Source: Pirellulaceae bacterium | Lineage (GTDB): Bacteria > Planctomycetota > Planctomycetia > Pirellulales > Pirellulaceae | DNA: 5,452 nucleotides | Assembly: GCA_020846515.1 (NCBI GenBank) | Contig: JADLDX010000496.1 | Location: 1 to 5,452 of the forward strand | Direction: 5' to 3' | In this document: piece by piece, positions 1-4,574 of the stretch | How the letters are laid out: every line of letters starts with the position of its first letter | Position numbering within the stretch: the stretch's first letter is position 1 | Program-made: the position numbers and the translations under genes | The notes under the pieces: generated by a model | What the model saw: the letters and a program-made list of their open reading frames with translations, nothing else | Databases searched by the model: none | What the model was told of the DNA's origin: nothing

Positions 1-1
1 C

Positions 2-112
2 ACCTACTATTTCGCAGTTAGCGGTTCGGGCAATGGCAGTTACAATCCTGTCGTATTTGGAACCGGCGCGGGTGCTAGTGCAGGCAACTATCAATTGGTT
101 TTGGATATACTC
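2..112 (+). other. C-terminal end of a PPC-like (pre-peptidase C-terminal) domain
   Basis: The first visible residues read TYYFAVSGSGNGSYNP, then a Gly/Ala-rich turn, then GNYQLVLDI. A 'YYxxVSGxGNxxYNP' strand followed by 'G-x-Y-x-L-x-L' is the usual end of bacterial PPC beta-sandwich domains in planctomycete surface proteins. The rest of the domain lies outside the window. The call rests on motif resemblance only. Confidence 0.55.
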
Positions 113-3100
113 CGAAATCTGGCTCCGATCCAAGCCGGCTCGCGATTGCAAATGGGCGGAGTGGCTGACATCAGCGTGCCTGCTAACTCGCCGATTTTGT
201 TGCAAGGTGCTACTGGCGCAGCGGGTATTCCTGTTTACGTCAACGTTGGCATGACTGCCAATCAGGTAGGCCAGGCCATGCAAGAGGCATTGGCACGAAC
301 CTACTCAGAAGGTGTGACCTCCGCGTTTCAGTTGCGGAGTGATACGTTGGACTTGACAGGCCTGACGACAGCCGGCCAATTGGACCCTGGCCCGTTTGGA
401 GCCACGACCAGTTTCGTCGGAGATGCTTTCAGCGCCTTCAACGCATCGACCGACTTTGCCGGCAATCGCAACAATGCCAATCCTGGCGCTCTGCGAGCTC
501 AAGCCAACGCGTTTGATGGTGTGTACCTGGACGACTTCATCATTGGCCTGGCCGGTCGTGGTGAAATGGTCATGAACGCGCCGGCGGCTGACACAACCTT
601 TGTGCGCGATCCACAACTCTCGTTGTCATTGCCTGTTCAGGCAAACCCAGAAGTTCTGGTTGGACCTTATCAACTGGAGATTCGCGGTGGCACCGAGTAT
701 GGTCGGCCTTTGTTGAGTGGCTTCCCCACCACCCTGGAATTGGTTGACGCCTTATCACCGCAGCAACGCCTTGGCCAAGGTGTTTCCATTCGGTTCAATG
801 GTGCCAGTGCTTTCGCTGCCGGCACTACCTTTACGGTAAGTGATGGAACGCGAACACTCACGTTTGAACTGGATAATGTGGAAGATTCGATTGGTACCCA
901 GCCTGGCAATGTGCCGGTGCCATTCAGCAATTCAGCGCTCTTCCCCATCGAGTTCGACCCTATCACTGGCGTGCCGACCGCGTTCACTCGTCGCAGTGAA
1001 ACCGCCGGCATCATCGCCGCACGTATTCGCGACCTGATCAATTCCGCACAGGTTCAGTCGGTTTTGGACGTCAATGCAGTGCTGCTCAACAGCGATGCCA
1101 CTGGCCAAACCAACAATACAGTCGTGTTGATCGGGCAAGTAAGTGTCAACATTCCGAACAGCATCGGTACCACGATTATTTCCGATGCCACGGGCGATGC
1201 CAATCGCGAACGCCAGCAAGGGCAGATTGTTGTTCAGTCAACCAAAATCAGCAATTCGAGCCAGTTTGGTGTAAACATCACTGCCGGTGGTCGCGATGCC
1301 AACGGCAATCCACAAGGTGGCACCCCGCGCAATTTGCTGACGCTTAATACTGAGCGATTAGTGCCCGGCGCCGTGATCATGAATAGTCAATTCTTCGCCA
1401 ATGAAGGCGGTGGTATATCCATCGTCGGTGATGCGGCGACCACAGGTGTGTTGGCTGCTGTCCCCTACGCTCGGCTGGTAAACAACACGATTGTTGGCAG
1501 TCGCGGTGGTGCTCAGGGCACAGCCATTCAAGTTCAGTCCAATGCCTCGCCAACCATTATGAACAATATCGTGGCCAATTCGGCAGTTGGTCTGTCGGTG
1601 GATGCGACCAGTTCCAGCACGGTGGTCGGTGGTATGGTCTTCCACCGAAATACCGCCAACACGTCGGGCTCGGCCAATCTTGGACAGTTCCCTCTAAATG
1701 TGGCGTCCACGACGGAGATTTTCGCGGATGTGCTGGGTGGTAACCTCTATCCGGCTACAGGTTCGCCGATCATCGATAGCTCGATCGATTCGCTTCAAGA
1801 TCGACCATCTCTGGTTTCGGTCAAGAATTCGGTAGGTATTGGGGCTTCGTCGATCTTGGCGCCCCAGTACGACGTAAACGGTCTCTTGCGTGTGGATGAT
1901 CCAAGCGTATCCTCGCCATCAGGTTTGGGCGAAAACGTCTTTAAGGATCGAGGAGCCCAAGACCGTGCCGACTTCGTAGGTCCATCGGTTGTCATGTTGG
2001 AACCTGTGGACAACGACGTCGTTGGACTGGATGGAAATCCTGAACCCTCGGTGATCGAGCTGACCAATTACACAGCGAAGTTCTTTGATATTCAGTTGTT
2101 CGACGGCCTGGAGCCCAGCGACCCGAATCGCGGCTCCAATATTGACGATTCTACGGTCTCGACCGCTTCCGTCCTGGTCTACGAAAACAATGTGCCTTTG
2201 GTGGATGGCATTGACTATCGTTTTGGGTATGACGCGAGCACCAATGTGATTCGCTTGACACCGTTGGCTGGTGTTTTCTCATCCAGCAGCGTGTATCAGA
2301 TTCGCTTTGTGAACACTCGTGAGTTTGCAATCAAGACGTTGCGTGGTCGCGACTATGCCGACGGATCTTTGATTAGTATCACCGATGCCAACGATATCAC
2401 GACGACCTTCGAACTGGACACCGGTTTCTTGCTCAGCACGCCCAGTGCTGACGGACTTGGGGCCGACATCAACGATGGTGGTGTGCTGACTGTGGATGAC
2501 GGTGTTCGCAGGCTGACCTTCGAATTGGACAACAACAATTCGCTGACCAGTTCGGCCAACCTGCCGATTGTCTTGACAGCCACGTCGTCGCCTGCCCAAG
2601 TTGCTCAACGGATTCAAGCTGCGATAGTCAACGCCGGCATGTCGTTAACGGTCGTCGACTTGGGTGCCGGACGATTGCAGATCGATGGCTCAAGTATCGC
2701 CAGGTTTGACGTCGGTACGACAGGTTTGACGATTGCAGGTCAACCTGGAACGCGTTCCGATTTCGGTATCCAAATTCCGTTGGTCGCTGGTCGCCCAGTT
2801 GCGCTGGCCGACGGCGAGACCTTTACGATCAACCGCACGGTATCTCCAGTGACCTTTGAATTGGATACCAACGGCGTCGTAACCCCCGGTCGTACGCCGG
2901 TTCGCTTTGCCGCTGGAGCTAGTGCAGCCACCATTGGACAAGCGTTGGTTAATGCGATTCGTAACGCCGGCCTAGGATTATTGCCCAGCTACGCAGGCAA
3001 CGGCCTGGTGCTACTGGGGGGCGATGTCAATACAGTGCTGGGATTGACGGGTACGCAGTTGCGACAAGCAGGTGCGCCTGGTCAACCAGCAACTCGAGCG

Positions 3101-4417
3101 ATCAAGATTTCGGCGGCCAGTTCAGTCGAGCAGACCACTGTAGCTGACCTGATCGCAGCCACGATTAACTCGGCCAACCTGCCAGGCGTCACGGCTACTG
3201 CCTTCGGTGACCGCGTGGTCGTCGCAGGAGCCAAGGACGTCACTGGCGATCAGGCCTCCCTGATTCAAGCTATTACCGATCTAGCCGGAAACGCCCTCAA
3301 GCCTAATCAAACCAATGGCACGACGACGTTGACGGTGTTCTTGGGTGAAGGACTGGATTATGGTGACGCTCCGGATCCAAGCTACTTCAGCAAACGGGAA
3401 AATAACGGTCCACGACATACGGTAGTTTCCGGATTTAGTCTGGGTGCCGATGTACGTCCGGATGCCGATGCCAAAGTCATCGACGCGGATGAGTTTGACG
3501 ATGGTGTGCAGTTCAGCCAAATGGTGGCCGCGTTCCAAAGCAGCTTGACCGTTCAGGTGACCAAGCCAAGCACGACCAACGCCTTCCTGTCAGGCTGGAT
3601 TGACTACAACAAAGACGGTATTTTCTCGTCCAGCGAGCGAATTGCCAATGCTCTGCCCGTAAACGGCGGTGCCACAACTCTATCGTTCATTGTTTCAGGT
3701 ACTAGCCAGACTGGAACAACCTATGCCCGCTTCCGACTGAGCAGTGATGCCACAGCAGTCGCGAATTCAACTGGTGCGGCACCAGACGGCGAAGTGGAAG
3801 ATTATCAAGTCACCATCCTGGGCAATCCCTACCAAAACCAGTCCAATGCCTTGGACGTCAATGGTGATGGTCGAGTCACGCCCATCGATGCGCTGCAGGT
3901 TATCAATTACCTCAACAGCAGCTTGCCTAAGGTATTGACCCTGCCCCACACCGCGGCACCGCCTTTTGTGGACGTGGATGGAGATGGAAACGTCGTGCCT
4001 CGTGATGCCTTGCTAGTGATCAATTTCCTCAATTCTCTGCCACCGACAGGCAGTGGCGAAGGCGAAGATCTGACTGGCCAGTCAACCATCGAGATGGCTG
4101 GTTCTGGCACGGCCGAAGTAAGCACAGCCGGCTGGATGGAAGGCATTGAACAACTGGCTGCACCTCAAGCTACCGTCAAGGTCGCCGAAGATGAGCCGAG
4201 CGAATTGTTGGCCGTCGAGGATTCCTTCTTCGCGAATTTCGCCACGGATGACAACCTGGACGCACCGGTCGTAACCAGTGCTAACCAGCGAGATGTTCAC
4301 GACGCGGTGCTGTCCACGATGAACTCACCAGCCAATGAACTGGCCGACGAACTGGTAAGTGCGACGGCCCAGTCCGGCTGGATGCGGCAACGCCTGGCCA
4401 GCTACTTCCGTCGCTAA
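2..4417 (+). CDS. Giant secreted multidomain protein with beta-helix, GEVED and dockerin modules (5' partial)
   Basis: The frame is open from the left edge to a TAA stop, giving 1471 visible residues. The real start lies upstream: the TTG at 95 is internal, because the 31 codons before it are also coding and read as a PPC-like domain end. Domain order by visible residue: PPC-like end 1-37; degenerate repeat unit 46-120; segment with YLDDFIIG (175-182) and YQLEIRGGTEYG (223-234); full repeat unit 261-379; beta-helix region 408-661; Ig-like 662-782; TFELD repeats about 787-1076; probable last Ig strand 1086-1117; GEVED 1118-1273; type I dockerin 1283-1345; tail 1346-1471. No catalytic site is evident. 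The composition (Gly, Ala, Thr, Asn, Asp rich, almost no Cys) fits an extracellular or surface structural or adhesive protein. Secretion cannot be confirmed because the N-terminus is missing. A polysaccharide-acting role for the beta-helix is possible but no active-site residues support it. The domain set is typical of Planctomycetes. Confidence 0.95.
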   Translation, partial: TYYFAVSGSGNGSYNPVVFGTGAGASAGNYQLVLDILRNLAPIQAGSRLQMGGVADISVPANSPILLQGATGAAGIPVYVNVGMTANQVGQAMQEALARTYSEGVTSAFQLRSDTLDLTGLTTAGQLDPGPFGATTSFVGDAFSAFNASTDFAGNRNNANPGALRAQANAFDGVYLDDFIIGLAGRGEMVMNAPAADTTFVRDPQLSLSLPVQANPEVLVGPYQLEIRGGTEYGRPLLSGFPTTLELVDALSPQQRLGQGVSIRFNGASAFAAGTTFTVSDGTRTLTFELDNVEDSIGTQPGNVPVPFSNSALFPIEFDPITGVPTAFTRRSETAGIIAARIRDLINSAQVQSVLDVNAVLLNSDATGQTNNTVVLIGQVSVNIPNSIGTTIISDATGDANRERQQGQIVVQSTKISNSSQFGVNITAGGRDANGNPQGGTPRNLLTLNTERLVPGAVIMNSQFFANEGGGISIVGDAATTGVLAAVPYARLVNNTIVGSRGGAQGTAIQVQSNASPTIMNNIVANSAVGLSVDATSSSTVVGGMVFHRNTANTSGSANLGQFPLNVASTTEIFADVLGGNLYPATGSPIIDSSIDSLQDRPSLVSVKNSVGIGASSILAPQYDVNGLLRVDDPSVSSPSGLGENVFKDRGAQDRADFVGPSVVMLEPVDNDVVGLDGNPEPSVIELTNYTAKFFDIQLFDGLEPSDPNRGSNIDDSTVSTASVLVYENNVPLVDGIDYRFGYDASTNVIRLTPLAGVFSSSSVYQIRFVNTREFAIKTLRGRDYADGSLISITDANDITTTFELDTGFLLSTPSADGLGADINDGGVLTVDDGVRRLTFELDNNNSLTSSANLPIVLTATSSPAQVAQRIQAAIVNAGMSLTVVDLGAGRLQIDGSSIARFDVGTTGLTIAGQPGTRSDFGIQIPLVAGRPVALADGETFTINRTVSPVTFELDTNGVVTPGRTPVRFAAGASAATIGQALVNAIRNAGLGLLPSYAGNGLVLLGGDVNTVLGLTGTQLRQAGAPGQPATRAIKISAASSVEQTTVADLIAATINSANLPGVTATAFGDRVVVAGAKDVTGDQASLIQAITDLAGNALKPNQTNGTTTLTVFLGEGLDYGDAPDPSYFSKRENNGPRHTVVSGFSLGADVRPDADAKVIDADEFDDGVQFSQMVAAFQSSLTVQVTKPSTTNAFLSGWIDYNKDGIFSSSERIANALPVNGGATTLSFIVSGTSQTGTTYARFRLSSDATAVANSTGAAPDGEVEDYQVTILGNPYQNQSNALDVNGDGRVTPIDALQVINYLNSSLPKVLTLPHTAAPPFVDVDGDGNVVPRDALLVINFLNSLPPTGSGEGEDLTGQSTIEMAGSGTAEVSTAGWMEGIEQLAAPQATVKVAEDEPSELLAVEDSFFANFATDDNLDAPVVTSANQRDVHDAVLSTMNSPANELADELVSATAQSGWMRQRLASYFRR
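137..361 (+). repeat. TFELD/IN repeat unit 1, degenerate (TFELD strand lost)
   Basis: Visible residues 46-120. The second half fits the repeat seen later in the protein: IPVYVNVGMTANQVGQAMQ, then a helix and a beta-hairpin ending in LDLTG. The pattern is a P-V strand, a short Thr/Ala linker, an amphipathic helix, then a 'V-x-A...L-x-L-x-G' hairpin. The first half (SRLQMGGVADISV) sits where the TFELD strand should be but lacks that motif. The match is to a family defined only within this window. Confidence 0.5.
380..703 (+). other. Domain of unknown family with YLDDFIIG motif
   Basis: Visible residues 127-234. The segment contains FVGDAFSAFNASTDFAGNRN, then GVYLDDFIIGLAGRGEMVMN and VGPYQLEIRGGTEYG. 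A Tyr-hydrophobic-Asp-Asp-hydrophobic strand just before a loop resembles the late strand of jelly-roll (LamG/MAM-like) beta-sandwiches, where 'xIDDIxIG' is common. A similar 'IDDFIIGFAERGE' string is, from memory, widespread in planctomycete surface proteins. The fold assignment is inference, and no catalytic function is suggested. Confidence 0.35.
782..1138 (+). repeat. TFELD/IN repeat unit 2 (complete, expanded)
   Basis: Visible residues 261-379. It has all parts of the repeat: FTVSDGTRTLTFELDN (TFELDN at 860-877), a loop to NVPVPF, an expanded insert, then the helix TAGIIAARIRDLINSA and a closing hairpin ending NNTVVLIG. It is about 119 residues, against about 71 for the compact units further on. 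The extra length lies between the TFELD strand and the helix. It directly precedes the beta-helix region. Confidence 0.6.
1223..1984 (+). other. Right-handed parallel beta-helix region (pectate lyase/NosD-like fold)
   Basis: Visible residues 408-661. Successive short coils are visible: IVVQSTKISNSSQFGVNI, VIMNSQFFANEGGGISIVG, ARLVNNTIVGSRGGAQGTAI and PTIMNNIVANSAVGLSVDA. The recurring 'xxNNxIxxNxGxGIxV' spacing with Asn and Gly turns is the signature of PbH1-type repeats. The end (TGSPIIDSSIDS, then DRGAQDRADFVGP) matches the 'GSPxIDxG...DxGAxE' cap usual at the end of such regions in surface proteins. No lyase catalytic triad or calcium site is recognisable, so an adhesive or structural role is as likely as an enzymatic one. 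Confidence 0.75.
1985..2347 (+). other. Ig-like (SbsA/Big_5-type) domain, first strands
   Basis: Visible residues 662-782. The segment opens SVVMLEPVDND, continues with an IQLFDG strand, IDDSTVSTASVLVYENN, a GIDYRFGYDASTNVIRLTP hairpin, and VYQIRFVN. 'F-x-I-x-L-x-D...I-D-x-x-T-V...V-x-x-N-G...V-I-x-L-x-P...Y-x-I' is the strand order of bacterial Ig-like domains of the SbsA/Big_5 type. The expected final strand does not follow here but appears about 300 residues later, at 3257-3352. Family assignment is inferred from motifs. Confidence 0.55.
2360..2425 (+). repeat. TFELD half-unit (repeat unit 3, truncated)
   Basis: DGSLISITDANDITTTFELD ends in TFELDT at 2405-2422. It is a TFELD strand with no IN-type half after it. 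The next TFELDN follows 111 bases (37 residues) later, so only a linker separates them. It looks like a truncated or partly duplicated unit. Confidence 0.6.
2474..2689 (+). repeat. TFELD/IN repeat unit 4 (compact)
   Basis: This is a 72-residue unit: DGGVLTVDDGVRRLTFELDN, a loop to ANLPIVLTATSS, the helix PAQVAQRIQAAIVNAG, then a hairpin ending GRLQIDG. It aligns along its length with the 71-residue unit at 2810-3022, and their TFELD motifs are 336 bases (112 residues) apart. The linker between them contains TTGLTIAGQPG, echoed by TGTQLRQAGAPG after the next unit. Confidence 0.7.
2810..3022 (+). repeat. TFELD/IN repeat unit 5 (compact)
   Basis: This is a 71-residue unit: DGETFTINRTVSPVTFELDT (TFELDT at 2852-2869), NGVVTPGRTPVRF, the helix AATIGQALVNAIRNAG, then a hairpin ending GNGLVLLGG. 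It shares the TFELD strand, the Pro-Val strand, the 'A-I-x-N-A-G' helix end and the closing 'L-x-x-x-G' strand with unit 4. DNA identity between the units is low, so the duplication is old and maintained at protein level. Confidence 0.7.
3095..3229 (+). repeat. TFELD/IN repeat unit 6 (IN half only)
   Basis: RAIKISAASSVEQTTVADLI continues into AATINSANLPGVTATAFGD and ends VVVAG. The strand, helix with 'A-T-I-N', 'GVTAT' strand and closing strand match the second half of units 4 and 5. The TFELD half is missing. Of all copies, this one most resembles the 'IN' motif of flagellar hook-associated proteins (IxxAIN...GVxAxxxxxxLxL). Confidence 0.6.
3257..3352 (+). other. Probable final strand of the interrupted Ig-like domain
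   Basis: SLIQAITDLAGNALKPNQTN is followed by GTTTLTVFLGEG. 'DLAGNxL' followed by a Thr-rich strand is the normal end of SbsA/Big_5-like Ig domains, where it directly follows the 'YxIxxxN' strand. Here that strand is at about 2297-2317, and the repeat units lie between the two. The ends of the insertion also echo each other (SLISITDAND before, SLIQAITDLAGN after). Confidence 0.45.
3353..3820 (+). other. GEVED domain
   Basis: Visible residues 1118-1273. It starts LDYGDAPDPSYFSKRENNGP with RHTVVSGFSLGADV. It continues with DADEFDDGVQF and the hallmark AFLSGWIDYNKDGIFSSSER, then TTYARFRLSS, and ends at DGEVEDYQVTIL (3785-3820), which contains the name-giving GEVED. All the family's landmarks are present in the expected order and the length is typical. 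GEVED domains are extracellular beta-rich modules, common in planctomycete and Bacteroidetes secreted proteins. The acidic DADEFDDG and D-Y-N-K-D-G stretches suggest calcium binding, which is inference. Confidence 0.9.
3842..4036 (+). other. Type I dockerin (two calcium-binding F-hand loops)
   Basis: Two dockerin segments are visible. The first is LDVNGDGRVTPIDALQVINY (from 3851), the second VDVDGDGNVVPRDALLVINF (from 3968). Each has the DxN/DxDGxVxxxD calcium loop followed by an 'ALxVINxLN' helix. The calcium-ligand positions 1, 3, 5 and 12 are all Asp or Asn in both loops. In cellulosomes dockerins bind cohesins. In planctomycetes they are common on large exported proteins without evident cellulosomes, so the partner here is unknown. 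Unlike many dockerins it is not at the extreme C-terminus, as 126 residues follow. Confidence 0.93.
4037..4414 (+). other. C-terminal tail after the dockerin
   Basis: Visible residues 1346-1471. The tail is Ser/Thr/Ala/Glu/Asp-rich and acidic in the middle (KVAEDEPSELLAVEDSFF, ATDDNLDAP), probably largely disordered. It ends in a short helix-prone, basic stretch, GWMRQRLASYFRR. There is no LPxTG, no PEP-CTERM pattern and no hydrophobic C-terminal anchor. Function is unknown; the conspicuous basic end could be a sorting or docking signal. Confidence 0.5.
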
Positions 4418-4427
4418 ACGCTGTGGG

Positions 4428-4446
4428 CGAGTCGCGGAGCGATTCG
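4428..4446 (+). terminator. Hairpin 11 bases after the stop, weak terminator candidate
   Basis: CGAGTCGC-GGA-GCGATTCG forms an 8-pair stem (one G-U pair) with a 3-base loop. It sits just downstream of the first gene's TAA, where a transcript-end or mRNA-stabilising hairpin is expected. No T-tract follows, so it is not a classical Rho-independent terminator. A perfect 10-base palindrome lies immediately after it. Confidence 0.3.
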
Positions 4447-4521
4447 TCTACGTAGAGTTGTGGGAACCATCTGGGTCGTCTAGAGTCAAAGGGGTAGCCA
4501 ACCACTCACCCGAAGGTAGCA

Positions 4522-4537
4522 TGTCAACTTGTTGACA
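4522..4537. promoter_or_regulatory. Perfect inverted repeat TGTCAAC-TT-GTTGACA containing a -35-like TTGACA
   Basis: Two 7-base arms with a 2-base centre lie 37 bases before the chosen start of the second gene. The right arm includes TTGACA, identical to the sigma-70 -35 consensus, but the only -10 candidate at proper distance (TATCGA, 4556-4561, 18-base spacing) is poor. The symmetry and position suit an operator for a dimeric repressor. No regulator gene is visible in the window to support this. Confidence 0.3.
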
Positions 4538-4559
4538 ATCCCCTCAGGTGAGGACTATC

Positions 4560-4565
4560 GAAGGA
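4560..4565 (+). promoter_or_regulatory. Ribosome binding site deciding the ATG start of the second gene
   Basis: GAAGGA lies 9 bases before ATG at 4575 and is a good Shine-Dalgarno match. The only other in-frame upstream start is GTG at 4548, whose upstream bases show no such match. An in-frame TGA at 4533-4535 blocks anything longer. This supports ATG 4575. Confidence 0.65.
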
Positions 4566-4574
4566 CTCTTAACG

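Larger units (their letters stand above)
4418..4574 (+). other. Intergenic region between the two genes
   Basis: The 157 bases hold no supportable gene. They contain a hairpin at 4428-4446, a perfect palindrome TCTACGTAGA at 4447-4456, an inverted repeat at 4522-4537 that includes TTGACA, a small CCTCA-GG-TGAGG inverted repeat at 4542-4553, and a Shine-Dalgarno-like sequence at 4560-4565. Two weak promoter candidates are visible: TTGTGG-17 bases-TAGAGT (4458-4486), and TTGACA at 4532 with only a poor TATCGA at 4556 as -10. The size and content suit independent transcription of the second gene, but read-through is not excluded. Confidence 0.6.

Noticed and set aside
95..97. TTG as start codon of the long gene
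   Set aside because: The frame is open back to position 2 and the upstream codons read as the end of a PPC-like domain, so this TTG is an internal Leu.
305..1219. Several reverse-strand open frames of 60-123 residues opposite the long gene
   Set aside because: They overlap each other and a clearly coding forward frame, show no domain or motif, and have no plausible ribosome sites. They are shadows.
1223..1984. Calling the beta-helix region a polysaccharide lyase
   Set aside because: The repeat pattern shows the fold only. No catalytic Lys/Arg or calcium-binding cluster typical of pectate lyases can be identified.
2701..2731. 11-base direct repeat CAGGTTTGACG at 2701 and 2721
   Set aside because: The 20-base spacing puts the copies in different reading phases and there are only two, with no further periodicity. 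Probably coincidence.
2552..3183. 14-base exact repeat TCGGCCAACCTGCC at 2552-2565 and 3170-3183
   Set aside because: Both copies encode SANLP, but in different parts of the repeat units, so this looks like chance plus similar codon use rather than a DNA element.
4548..4550. GTG as an alternative start of the protease gene
   Set aside because: It is in frame but lacks a ribosome binding site, while ATG 4575 has GAAGGA at 9 bases and puts the LEPR-XLL-type motif at the usual distance from the start.
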